Part shown: one piece after another, positions 25,618 through 33,677 of the stretch | Layout of the letters: each line of letters starts with the position of its first letter | Numbering within the stretch: position 1 is the stretch's first letter | NCBI RefSeq assembly: GCF_003664255.1 | Contig: NZ_RCCV01000001.1 | Span: 3,658,001-3,722,000 of the forward strand | Length of the DNA stretch: 64,000 bases | Origin: Micromonospora sp. M71_S20 | GTDB lineage: Bacteria > Actinomycetota > Actinomycetes > Mycobacteriales > Micromonosporaceae | Direction: 5' to 3' | Notes under the pieces: model-generated | What the model saw: the letters and a program-made list of their open reading frames with translations, nothing else | Told to the model about the DNA's origin: nothing | Databases searched by the model: none | Translations under genes and position numbers: made by a program

Positions 25618-25996
25618 CGCGGGACCGCCAAGGCAACCGTCCTGCGCCGCGACAAGAACATCCGCACCTCGTGCCCCGTTTCTTCGTCAGTTCTGGGTCC
25701 GGCCGACGATTTTGCGGCAAGACCCGGGTCTTGCCGCAAGCAGCGGGGTGCGATATACGTTTAAGTGGGAACGGTTTCCTTATCGTTTTCCGCTGCGGAC
25801 CGGAATCTCTTTCACTGAAATCCTCACGGCGGTGCGCCGCGCCGACGACGCCGGGGGAGCAGCGGACCTGGCCCGGCTGGTGCACGGCATCGCCGGAGCC
25901 ACCCGTCGCCGGTGGCTGCGGGCGAACGGCCACCCGCCGCCGTGTCGCGGCGCCGGGTGGCACGATCACCGGTAGGTGATCGACACGATCGGTGTC
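25618..25996. other. regulatory region upstream of rph, 379 bp
   Basis: This gap holds the rifamycin-associated palindrome and, on the far side from rph, an AT-richer block (around 25752-25795) that could contain the promoter. A possible 47-codon frame at 25832-25975 (+) has no ribosome site and is not called. Confidence 0.4.
25712..25739. promoter_or_regulatory. rifamycin-associated element (RAE), two inverted copies
   Basis: A perfect 28-bp palindrome with arms TTGCGGCAAGACCC and GGGTCTTGCCGCAA. Each arm carries the CTTGCGGCAAG-type core known from the rifamycin-associated element, which precedes rifampin-inactivation genes such as rph in actinobacteria. The arm on the rph side reads (T)TTGCGGCAAGACC and the other arm CTTGCGGCAAGACC on the opposite strand. 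Confidence 0.85.
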
Positions 25997-26710
25997 TCAG
26001 GCCAGCAGTTGCTCGCGCATCCTCGCGCCCGGGTTGAACCCACCGACGACCCGGGGGCCGGCCGGGTCGTGCACGTCGAGGGTGTTGTTGCGGCGCATGA
26101 GCTCACGGACCGCGGGCGGCAGCCGGGGCGGGTCGTCCATGGCGGCGAGGACCTGTCCGGCGCTGGAGATCAGCCGATCGGCCAGGGCGGCGGCGTCGGT
26201 GTCCACCCGCACCCGGCCGTACTCCCAGCCGGCGGTGGTGAGGTCGAGCACCTCGAAGAGGTGGGTCACCAGGGGGTTCGGGTCGGTCACCCGGTCGAGC
26301 CGGGCGGCCTGGCTGCCGAGCACCGCGACCGCGGCGGCCACCTGCGTGTACGGGTGGAAGCCGCTCGGCAACGTGAACAGCGGCCAGCGCAGGGCCGGGC
26401 CGGCCTCCTTCCACAGCGGCCGGTAGTTGCGGCGGTGCACCAGGAGCCGTCGGCCCGTTCGCCGGTGTACCTCGTGGGCCTGGGCCTGGAGGTCCGCGTG
26501 GGCCTCGTCGGCGACCTGGCTCACGATCCGGGCCGCCACCACCAGGCCGTCGTCGCCGTCCAACATTCCGGTGACCGCCTCGACCTGCTCGGGAAACCGG
26601 AGCTGCGCGTGGGCGCCGTACCGGTGCTGGACGTCCCGTAGCAGAGCCTGCTGCCGTCCCGGATCGAGCTGGACCCGCCCGCCGCCCAGCAGTCGCTGGA
26701 GCCAACCCAT
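25997..26710 (-). CDS. hypothetical protein (236 aa)
   Basis: A protein starting MGWLQRLLGGGRVQLD at ATG 26710, with GAGG 5 nt upstream; a longer frame to 26749 lacks support. It is a soluble, mostly helical sequence: QQALLRDVQHRYGAHAQLRFPEQVEAVTGML, then DEAHADLQAQAHEVHRRTGRRLLVHRRNYRPLW, then RRNNTLDVHDPAGPRVVGGFNPGARMREQLLA. I recognise no family, signal peptide or catalytic motif. The C-terminal VGGFNPGARMREQLLA looks like a flexible tail. Its neighbours, rph and a membrane protein, are not obviously linked with it. Confidence 0.7.
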   Translation of the reverse strand: MGWLQRLLGGGRVQLDPGRQQALLRDVQHRYGAHAQLRFPEQVEAVTGMLDGDDGLVVAARIVSQVADEAHADLQAQAHEVHRRTGRRLLVHRRNYRPLWKEAGPALRWPLFTLPSGFHPYTQVAAAVAVLGSQAARLDRVTDPNPLVTHLFEVLDLTTAGWEYGRVRVDTDAAALADRLISSAGQVLAAMDDPPRLPPAVRELMRRNNTLDVHDPAGPRVVGGFNPGARMREQLLA

Positions 26711-26879
26711 TTCGCCTCGTTTCAGCAGAGCCGTCCCGGACTGCGGCAATGCTAGTGCGTCGAACCTACCCGGGTGCGTAAGGGGTGGCTGAGCGTTGCT
26801 CCCCGGCCGGTAGGCACCCTCCTGTCAGGTGTCCGGCTTATCCGACCCCCTGTGGACAGGTGCCCTCTAGCCTGCCGTC

Positions 26880-27365
26880 ATGCAGCCAACCGCAGAGTCG
26901 CGTGGGTCTTTTCTCATCCGTCTTTCCGGGCCGATCGCATGGACGATCTGGGCAGTCTCCGCCGTGATCGTGGTCGTGATCGCCGTTGAACGCGCCCCGC
27001 TGCACACGTTCGGGGACTGGGGGTGGTTGGCCCTGGTGATCGCCATGGCGACGGTGATCCCGCTGTTGCTGGTGCTGTCCATGCACCAGCTGGCACTCAC
27101 CGGGGTCGGACGGTTCCTGGCCTACCTGGTGTTGACCACGATCGTTCTGATCCTGCTGTGGTTCTTCGGCTGGCAGGTGCTGGACTGGTACGAGGCGGCG
27201 GACTCGGGCTTTCACGGCTTCAGCGGGCGTGTCGTCGGGTACCTGATCTTCGTCTCTGCCCCTGGGCTCGGGCTGGGCATCCTGGCTGGACACCTGGAGC
27301 TCGCGCGGGCGGTGGCCCGGAAGGCGCTGAGGTCGCAACAGGGTGGGGACGTGGTGGACCGCTGA
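26880..27365 (+). CDS. four-helix integral membrane protein, uncharacterised
   Basis: A 161-residue protein with four hydrophobic segments: IAWTIWAVSAVIVVVIAV, WLALVIAMATVIPLLLVLSM, FLAYLVLTTIVLILLWFF and VVGYLIFVSAPGLGLGIL. The last is followed by a short charged C-terminal tail (RAVARKALRSQQGG). The segments are evenly spaced, as in small DUF-type membrane proteins. No transport or enzymatic motif is visible. The ATG is preceded by CTGCCGTC without a clear Shine-Dalgarno. It is convergent with the sugar ABC transporter and separated from it by a strong hairpin. Confidence 0.65.
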   Translation: MQPTAESRGSFLIRLSGPIAWTIWAVSAVIVVVIAVERAPLHTFGDWGWLALVIAMATVIPLLLVLSMHQLALTGVGRFLAYLVLTTIVLILLWFFGWQVLDWYEAADSGFHGFSGRVVGYLIFVSAPGLGLGILAGHLELARAVARKALRSQQGGDVVDR

Positions 27366-27417
27366 GACCCCATCGGTGACTCTGCTGTGGCCGGTTCTCC
27401 TCCGTGCGGCTCATGCA

Positions 27418-27462
27418 GACGCGGCGTCGGGCCCGGCGGGCAGCCGGGCACGACGCCGCGTC
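27418..27462. terminator. bidirectional terminator between convergent genes
   Basis: GACGCGGCGTCG (27418-27429) pairs with CGACGCCGCGTC (27451-27462). Inside it CCCGGC pairs with GCCGGG around a 5-nt loop, leaving a 2x2 internal loop. It lies between the membrane protein and the converging permease gene. Confidence 0.75.
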
Positions 27463-27469
27463 CGGGAGA

Positions 27470-28417
27470 TCAGCCCTTGCGGCCCTGGGTGGCGACGCCC
27501 TCGATGAAGTACCGCTGGCCGAAGCTGAACAGCAGCAGCATGGGCAGCGTGACGAGCAGCGAGGCGACCATCACGTACTGGTAGTCGCCCTCCCCGCCCG
27601 CCGTGGGGCTGTACTTCGTCATGGCGTACGCGATGCCGAGGGGAGCGGTGAAGTCCTCCATCGACTCACCGTTGAGATAGATCAGCGCGCCCTGGAAGTT
27701 GTTCCACGCCGCCTGGAACTCGAACAGGAAGACGATGACGAACGACGGGATGGACAACGGCATGGCGATCTTCCAGAACAGCTGCCAGTAGTTGGTCCCG
27801 TCGATCCGGGCCGCCTCGAACAGTTCCCGAGGCAGGCTCAGGTAGAACTGCCGTTGCAGAAAGATGTAGAACGCCGAGCCGAACAGGTTGGCGCCGAACA
27901 GCGGCACCCAGGTGCCGAGGAAGCCCGCCTCCTTCCAGATCAGGTACATCGGGATCATCGTGACCGCGCCGGGCAGCATCATCGTGCCCAGGACCAGCCC
28001 GAACAGGATGTTGCGGCCGGGGAAGCGGAAGTAGGCGAACCCGAAGGCCACCATCGAGCTGGAGATGGCGACCGTCGTCGCGGCGAGCAGTGAGATCGAC
28101 ACGCTGTTGAACACCCAGTGCAGCAGCGGCAGCTCGCTCCAGACCTGGACGTAGTTGTCCCACCGCCAGGTCTCGGGGATCAACGAGTTGTCGAAGACCT
28201 GGCTGGCCGGCTTGAGGCTGGCCGCGACCAGCCAGACCAGGGGATACAGGAACAACGCGGCGAACCCGACGAGCAGGAGGGTGAGCAGTACCCGCCCGAT
28301 CGTCCACCTCGTGGGTGGGCGCCCGGGATCCCGTTGCCCTCCGGGGGGCGCGGCGTCCACGGCCTGGGCCAGGACGGGGGCCGCGGTGGGTGCGGTGCTG
28401 GGGCCGATTGTCGTCAC
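27470..28417 (-). CDS. carbohydrate ABC transporter permease (MalG type)
   Basis: A 315-residue inner-membrane permease with six membrane helices (the first VLLTLLLVGFAALFLYPLVWLVAA). Its EAA loop reads FEAARIDGTNYWQLFWKIAMPLSIP, the site that contacts the transport ATPase. The GTG start at 28417 overlaps the stop of the MalF-type gene (GTGA). It forms the importer with the partner permease and the lipoprotein 30880-29516. No ATPase gene is present, so it probably uses a shared multiple-sugar ATPase encoded elsewhere, as Streptomyces does with MsiK. The sugar is unknown but is likely an oligosaccharide of the adjacent GH38/GH84 locus. Confidence 0.9.
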   Translation of the reverse strand: MTTIGPSTAPTAAPVLAQAVDAAPPGGQRDPGRPPTRWTIGRVLLTLLLVGFAALFLYPLVWLVAASLKPASQVFDNSLIPETWRWDNYVQVWSELPLLHWVFNSVSISLLAATTVAISSSMVAFGFAYFRFPGRNILFGLVLGTMMLPGAVTMIPMYLIWKEAGFLGTWVPLFGANLFGSAFYIFLQRQFYLSLPRELFEAARIDGTNYWQLFWKIAMPLSIPSFVIVFLFEFQAAWNNFQGALIYLNGESMEDFTAPLGIAYAMTKYSPTAGGEGDYQYVMVASLLVTLPMLLLFSFGQRYFIEGVATQGRKG

Positions 28418-29385
28418 GACCGCTCTCCCTCGTAGTACACGAAGCGGTTGCCGACCTTGACCTGGATGAAGGTCAGGATCATCAGGATGACGAAGAGCAG
28501 CCAGGCCATCGCCGCGGCGAAGCCGAAGTTGAACTGCCGGAACGCCTCCTGGAACAGGTAGACCGCGTAGAACAGCGACGCCTCCGGCGCCACGTTGTTC
28601 TGGTCCCGCCAGAACAGCAGGTACGCCTGGTCGAAGACCTGGAACGCCGCGATGGTCAGGATGATGACGTTGAAGAACATCGCCCCGGAGATCATCGGCA
28701 GGGTGATGGAGAAGAACTGGCGGACGGGTCCCGCCCCGTCGAGCGAGGCTACCTCGTACAGGTCACGCGGCACGTTCTTCAGCGCGGCCAGGAAGATGAC
28801 CATCGTGCCGCTGACCGTCCAGAGGGTCATGAGCACGATCGACGGCTTGACCCACGTCGGGTCGACCAGCCACTGCGGGCCCTCGATGCCGATGAAGCGC
28901 AGGCCCTGGTTGATGGCGCCGGTGTTGCCGTTCAGCAGCAGGAAGAAGATCGATGCCGTGGCCACCGCCGGGGTCATCTTCGGCAGGTAGTAGACCGTGC
29001 GGAAGAAGCCGGCGCCGCGGCCCACCCGGTTGAGCAGCACCGCCAGCAGCAGCGCGAAGCAGATCTCCAGGGGTACGGCCAGCACGGCGTAGAACAGGGT
29101 GTTCGCCAGCGACTTGGCGACCTTCGGGTTCTCCAGCAACGCCTCGTAGTTGCTGGTCCCGGTGGGCCGGATGACGTTCGTCGCCAGGTTGTACTTGCTG
29201 AACGAGATGACCAGGCTGTAGATCATCGATCCGGCGGTGAAGACGAGGAAGCCGATGATCCACGGCGAGATGAAGAGGTAGCCGGCCAGCGCCTCCCGGC
29301 GGTTGTACTTCCTTCCCCGGCCCGGCCGTTTCCTGCTGCTGTCGCGAGTGCCGTCGCCGGAGGGTGCGACGGTGGTACTTGTCAT
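28414..29385 (-). CDS. carbohydrate ABC transporter permease (MalF type)
   Basis: A 323-residue permease starting at ATG 29385 with GGAGGC 6 nt upstream. After a basic N-terminus (SSRKRPGRGRKYNRREA) come six hydrophobic helices (LAGYLFISPWIIGFLVFTAG, PLEICFALLLAVLLN and others). The EAA loop is YEVASLDGAGPVRQFFSITLPM. This is the MalF-like half of the importer and is translationally coupled to the next permease. A strong stem-loop separates it from the solute-binding lipoprotein gene, so the two permeases may be made at a lower level than the binding protein. Confidence 0.9.
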   Translation of the reverse strand: MTSTTVAPSGDGTRDSSRKRPGRGRKYNRREALAGYLFISPWIIGFLVFTAGSMIYSLVISFSKYNLATNVIRPTGTSNYEALLENPKVAKSLANTLFYAVLAVPLEICFALLLAVLLNRVGRGAGFFRTVYYLPKMTPAVATASIFFLLLNGNTGAINQGLRFIGIEGPQWLVDPTWVKPSIVLMTLWTVSGTMVIFLAALKNVPRDLYEVASLDGAGPVRQFFSITLPMISGAMFFNVIILTIAAFQVFDQAYLLFWRDQNNVAPEASLFYAVYLFQEAFRQFNFGFAAAMAWLLFVILMILTFIQVKVGNRFVYYEGERS

Positions 29386-29453
29386 CCAACGCCTCCATGG
29401 TGTGCCGGGTGCCGGAGATTCCCGGGGGGTGGATCGCAAGATCTCCACAATGC

Positions 29454-29494
29454 GGCGTGGCGGGCTCCCGCGCCATGCGAGGGCCCGCCACGCC
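29454..29494 (-). terminator. 12-bp stem-loop between solute-binding protein and permease genes
   Basis: GGCGTGGCGGGC (29454-29465) pairs perfectly with GCCCGCCACGCC (29483-29494) around a 17-nt loop. Such intercistronic hairpins behind binding-protein genes stabilise the upstream message or cause partial termination, raising the binding-protein to permease ratio. Confidence 0.65.
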
Positions 29495-29515
29495 CACGAG
29501 GAACGTTGCTGGCGG

Positions 29516-30880
29516 TCAGCCGCCGGTAACGGTCTTGTACGCGTTCATCGATGCCGTCTGGGCGTCGGCGAGCGCCTGCTGGGCGGGCTTGCTGCCGAGC
29601 AGCGCCGCGGTGACGGCGTTCAGCAGCTCCTGCTTGATCTGCTGGCCGGCCGGCGAGGCTCCCACGCTCTTGCCGGCGTCCGCGACCTCGTAGTAAGTGC
29701 TGATCACCTGGTCGAAGCCGGCGTCACCGCTGGGCTTGACGTACTTCTCCCGGATGGCCTTGTCGGACACGGGCGACCCGGTGAACAGGCCGGTGTTGAT
29801 GGACTTCTTCTCCTGCACCGTCTTGGCCCGAGCCTCGGCGGCGGCGTTCCAGGAGCCCTCCTCGGTCAGCGCGAGCGCCCACTTGCAGGCGGCCGAGGGG
29901 TTCTTGGCCTGGGCGGGGATCACGAACGAGGTGCCGCCGGCCTGGGTGACCGGGTTGCCGTCCTTGCCCTTGAACGGCACGGCGCCCAGCTTGATCTTGT
30001 CCTTGTACGGCGAGAGGACGTTGGGGTACCACTGGGCGTCCACCTCCGCCCCGACCTGGTTCTGGACGAACTGGTTCTTCTCACCGAACATGTCGAACGA
30101 GTCGGTGAAGCTCTTGTACTTGGCGAACCCGCCCTGCGCGTCCACGATCTTCTTGAGCAGTTCGAGCGCGGCGACGTTGTTCGGGTCGTCCAGGGTGGGC
30201 TTGCCGTCCGCGTCGGCGAGCTTGCCGCCCATGCCGACGAGCCAGAGGTTGATCTGGCCGGTCGCCTGCGGGTTGAACCCGAGCGTCGTCGGCACGCCAC
30301 CGTTGGCCTTGTACATCTTCGCGACGGCGGCGAGCAGCTTGTCGGGGTTCGACGTGTCGATGTCGGCGTCCTGCACGCCCGCCGCGTCCATGGCCTTCTT
30401 GTTCAGGATGATCGCCGCCGGCTGGTAGAACTGCGGCACCGCCCACATCTGGCCCTTGTACGTGACGTCGTTGGCCACCGCCGGGTACCAGCGGTCCTTG
30501 GTGACCTTGTTGACCTCCAGGCACTTGTCGAGCGGCTGGATGAGGCCCTGGGCGGCGTAGGTGAGGACCAGCTCACGGTCCATCTGCACCACGTCGGGGA
30601 CGTTGCCGCTGGCCTGGCGGGTGGTGAACTTCTGCGCGTCGAAGCCCGTCTGGTCCATCTCGATCTTGACGCCGTCGAGCTGCTTGGCCGCGTACTCGAT
30701 CCGGGCCTTGCCGACGTCGTCGGCGTTGTTGAAGCCCCAGGCGCTCAAGGTCCCGGTGGGCTTGGCGTCGAAGTTCGCGGCCTCGCCGCCGCTGTCGCCT
30801 TCGGACGATCCGCAGGCGGCAGTCGCGACAAGTGCGGCGGCGACGCCTGCGGCTATGAAGGCAGCTCGCCTTTTCCTCAT
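29516..30880 (-). CDS. extracellular sugar-binding lipoprotein
   Basis: A 454-residue protein of the ABC solute-binding family 1. The N-terminus is a lipoprotein signal (MRKRRAAFIAAGVAAALVATAAC) with the lipobox TAAC and Cys at residue 23, followed by a GSSEGDSGGE linker. The body has the usual bilobal pattern (DVVQMDRELVLTYAAQGLIQPLDKCL; MWAVPQFYQPAAIILNKKAMDAAG; TEEGSWNAAAEARAKT). It is anchored outside the membrane and delivers sugar to the permeases. The ATG is preceded by AAGGGA 6 nt upstream. It is the first gene of the transporter operon, with one good and one weaker candidate LacI-type site upstream. Confidence 0.92.
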   Translation of the reverse strand: MRKRRAAFIAAGVAAALVATAACGSSEGDSGGEAANFDAKPTGTLSAWGFNNADDVGKARIEYAAKQLDGVKIEMDQTGFDAQKFTTRQASGNVPDVVQMDRELVLTYAAQGLIQPLDKCLEVNKVTKDRWYPAVANDVTYKGQMWAVPQFYQPAAIILNKKAMDAAGVQDADIDTSNPDKLLAAVAKMYKANGGVPTTLGFNPQATGQINLWLVGMGGKLADADGKPTLDDPNNVAALELLKKIVDAQGGFAKYKSFTDSFDMFGEKNQFVQNQVGAEVDAQWYPNVLSPYKDKIKLGAVPFKGKDGNPVTQAGGTSFVIPAQAKNPSAACKWALALTEEGSWNAAAEARAKTVQEKKSINTGLFTGSPVSDKAIREKYVKPSGDAGFDQVISTYYEVADAGKSVGASPAGQQIKQELLNAVTAALLGSKPAQQALADAQTASMNAYKTVTGG

Positions 30881-30942
30881 CTGGGTCCCTTCGACGGCGT
30901 GCGGGGCCGGCGGGGCCGGCCCTCAAGAGGCTGAAGTCAGCA

Positions 30943-30956
30943 TGGAATCCGTACCA
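30943..30956. promoter_or_regulatory. candidate LacI-family operator upstream of the sugar transporter
   Basis: TGGAATCCGTACCA matches 11 of 14 positions of TGGGATCGATACCA, the reverse complement of the site found twice elsewhere in the locus. It is 63 bp upstream of the lipoprotein start and about 150 bp before the divergent GH38-type gene. Confidence 0.5.
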
Positions 30957-31106
30957 GGCGGGACCGTATCCGAACGTGACACCTGACACAAGTGGAGAAT
31001 GTTTCCATTTGGTATCGGCCCAGGTCAGAGGCAAAACTGGGGTTGCCAGAAGGGCCAAAGTGGAGTTGGATCCGGTGTGACAACGATGCCACAATTGGGG
31101 GCCTGA

Positions 31107-33605
31107 GTGCCGGCCATCAGCCAGATCCTGCTCATCGGACATACCCACCACGACGTGGGCTACACCAACAGCCCGCGGCTGCTGGACGACCAGCACCGGC
31201 GCGTCGTCGCCGAGGTGCTGCGGCTCTGCGAGGCGGACCCGGAACCGGGCCCGGCCCAGTTCCGCTGGACGTTCGAGGTGGCCCGGCCGGTGCTGCGCCA
31301 CCTCGCCGAGACCGGCGAGGCCGGGGCGGCTCGGCTGCGGCAGCTCGTGCACGAGGGCCGGATCGCCGTGACGGGTGGCTACCTCAACATGACCCAGTTG
31401 CCGTCCGATGCGGAGTTCGGGGCGGCGTACGACGCGGTCCAGGTGCTCCGGGCCGCCGGGCTGCCGGTGCGCACCGAGCAGCACGGCGACGTCAACGGCA
31501 TCGCCTGGGGCACCGTCGAGGCGATGCGCCGGGCGGGGATGTCCCGGCTCGTGATGGCGCTCAACCCCGACCACGGCCGGGCACCGTACGAGCAGCCGAC
31601 CGGGTTCTGGTGGGAGGGGCCCAGCGGCCAGCGGGTGTTCGTGTGGCTGTCCACGCACTACGGCATCGGCGAGGAGTGGGGGATCGTCGACGGCGACGTG
31701 GTCGCCGCGCAACGCCACATCGCGGCCTTCGTCGAGCGGCTGGCGGCGCGCCCGGACTACCCGTACGACGTCGCGGTGGTCCACGCGGCGAACGACAACC
31801 GTTGGCCGACGCCGTTGTTCCTCGACGTGGTGCGGCACTGGAACGCCGTGCCGGGCAACCCGCCGATGCGCACCGCGACCATCGACGAGGCCCTCGACCT
31901 GCTGGAGCCGCAGGCCAGCCGGGCGGACGTGCCGGTCGTCCGCGGCGAGTGGTCGGACTGGTGGTCGCACGGCCACGGCTCCACGGCCAGGGAGGTGGCC
32001 GTCTACCGGGAGGCCCGGTCGTTCGCCCGGGCGGCCCAGACGAGTCTGGGGCTGACCCTGCTCCGGGGGGACGGCGAACCGGCGCTCGCCCACGTGCTCG
32101 GCTACCGGCGCGGGCCGACCCGGCTGCGCGAGGAACACGAGGTGGTCGCCGACCTGGCCAGGGTGGACGAGGACCTGCTGCTGTTCGGCGAGCACACCTG
32201 GGGTTCCTGGGAGACGTACTCCAAGCCGCATTCCACCTTCAGCCACTCGCACTGGAACGCCAAGGCCGGATTCGCGTACCAGGCGTACGACCTCGCGCGT
32301 GACCTGGCCGTCGAGGGGATGTTCCGGCTCGCGGCGAGCGGCACGGACCCGGCCGGCGCGGCGCCCGCGCCGGCCGCGGGCGACGGGATCCTCGTGGTCA
32401 ACCCGACCGAGCGGGACCGGACCGAGCCCGTCGAGGTCGAGCTGGACACCACCCGCCGGGCTCGGCTGGTCGCCCGGGCGCCGGCCTTCGGTGTGGCACT
32501 GCTGCCGACGCCCGGAGCGTCGACGGCGCGGACCGGCCGGGAGATCGCCAAGGGGCCGTACCGGGTGGTGGTCGATCCGGCGCGCGGTGGCGTGGTGTCC
32601 CTGGTCGACCGGCGCGACGGCCGGGAGCTGGTGGACCCCGCCGTGCCGCACGGGCTGGGCGCCGTGGTGATCGAGAGGATCCCCGTCGGCTGCGACCATC
32701 CGATGGTGGTGCGCTCGCCCAAGGACTTCCATCCGGACTTCCCGGGGCCGGACTTCGAGCGGTTGGTCGCCCGGGGCGAGGACGAACCGGCGATCGCCGA
32801 GTCGGCCGAGCTGGCCACCATCACGTGGCGGGTCACCCCGGCGGATCTCCCGGCGGCCACCGTGGCGCTCACGCTCTACCGCGACGCCGACGTCGTGGAC
32901 CTCGACGTGCACCTGGTCAAGCCCGCGCGGCTGGAACCGGAGAGCATCTTCGTGGCGTTCCCGTTCGCGGTGCCCGACCCGGAGTTCCTGCTGGAGACCG
33001 CCGGCGCGGTGTACGCGGCCGGGACGGAACAGCTCCCGGACACCAGCAGGGACTGGCACTCGGTCCAGCACGCGGTCGGTGTGACCAACCGTGACCACGG
33101 CATCCTGTGGGGCAGCTTCGACGCGCCGCTCGTGCAGGTGGGCGGCTTCCACACCGGGCGGTGGGCGCGGACCCTCGCGGTGGCCGGTGGGCAGGTGAAC
33201 AGCTGGCTGATGAACAACCTGCACTTCACCAACTTCCAGGCGAGCCAGGACGGCACCCGGCGGTACCGGTACCGGTTCGCCGCGCGCTCCGGCCCGGTGA
33301 CCCGTGAGCAGGTCCGGGTGTACGGCCGGAACCTGCTGGAACCGTTGCAGGCGCGGCGGTACGCGGGGCCGGTCGGCGCGGCGGGCGGCAGCGGGCTCCG
33401 GGTGGAACCGGCGGACCGCCTGCTCGCCGAGGTCCGGCCGGCCGGCGATCAGGCGGTGCGGGTACGGCTGCGCAACATCGGCGCCGAACCGGTGGCGGCC
33501 ACCGTCGAGTGGGCCGGCCCGGGGGTGACCGGCGGCGGTCCGGTGACCGTCGCCGGCCACGGGATCGCCGACGTGACGCTGCGCCGCGCCGACCCGCCGT
33601 CCTGA
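31107..33605 (+). CDS. GH38-type glycosyl hydrolase-related protein
   Basis: An 832-residue protein, divergent from the sugar transporter. The N-terminal sequence ILLIGHTHHDVGYTNSP places zinc-binding His and Asp residues at 12-16, and the probable nucleophile Asp lies in QHGDVNGIAWG (D128). A helical bundle follows and then a beta-rich C-terminal half, as in the alpha-mannosidase (GH38) clan. The overall pattern is of the DUF5054/GH38-related group, which is less well characterised than the true alpha-mannosidases further along. There is no signal peptide, so it is probably cytoplasmic. The start is GTG 31107, with GGGGG 5 nt upstream. It acts presumably on mannosides imported by the adjacent transporter. 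Confidence 0.75.
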   Translation: MPAISQILLIGHTHHDVGYTNSPRLLDDQHRRVVAEVLRLCEADPEPGPAQFRWTFEVARPVLRHLAETGEAGAARLRQLVHEGRIAVTGGYLNMTQLPSDAEFGAAYDAVQVLRAAGLPVRTEQHGDVNGIAWGTVEAMRRAGMSRLVMALNPDHGRAPYEQPTGFWWEGPSGQRVFVWLSTHYGIGEEWGIVDGDVVAAQRHIAAFVERLAARPDYPYDVAVVHAANDNRWPTPLFLDVVRHWNAVPGNPPMRTATIDEALDLLEPQASRADVPVVRGEWSDWWSHGHGSTAREVAVYREARSFARAAQTSLGLTLLRGDGEPALAHVLGYRRGPTRLREEHEVVADLARVDEDLLLFGEHTWGSWETYSKPHSTFSHSHWNAKAGFAYQAYDLARDLAVEGMFRLAASGTDPAGAAPAPAAGDGILVVNPTERDRTEPVEVELDTTRRARLVARAPAFGVALLPTPGASTARTGREIAKGPYRVVVDPARGGVVSLVDRRDGRELVDPAVPHGLGAVVIERIPVGCDHPMVVRSPKDFHPDFPGPDFERLVARGEDEPAIAESAELATITWRVTPADLPAATVALTLYRDADVVDLDVHLVKPARLEPESIFVAFPFAVPDPEFLLETAGAVYAAGTEQLPDTSRDWHSVQHAVGVTNRDHGILWGSFDAPLVQVGGFHTGRWARTLAVAGGQVNSWLMNNLHFTNFQASQDGTRRYRYRFAARSGPVTREQVRVYGRNLLEPLQARRYAGPVGAAGGSGLRVEPADRLLAEVRPAGDQAVRVRLRNIGAEPVAATVEWAGPGVTGGGPVTVAGHGIADVTLRRADPPS

Positions 33606-33614
33606 CCCCCAACG

Positions 33615-33663
33615 ACCCGGGCGTGGTCTTCGCTGACGGAGTCAGCGAAGACCACGCCCGGGT
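33615..33663. terminator. perfect 23-bp bidirectional terminator
   Basis: The arms 33615-33637 and 33641-33663 are perfectly complementary over 23 bp with a 3-nt loop (GGA), lying between the convergent GH38-type genes. This is a very strong stem by any standard, and it ends both transcripts. Confidence 0.9.
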
Positions 33664-33677
33664 GTCACCACGCTCTC

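Noticed and set aside
25832..25975. Possible 47-codon gene upstream of rph
   Set aside because: GTG start without a ribosome site and no recognisable protein; treated as regulatory spacer.
31010..31022. TGGTATCGGCCCA, similar to the LacI-type operator
   Set aside because: One base shorter than the 14-bp sites, so half-site spacing is wrong; noted only as a weak possibility beside the better site at 30943.
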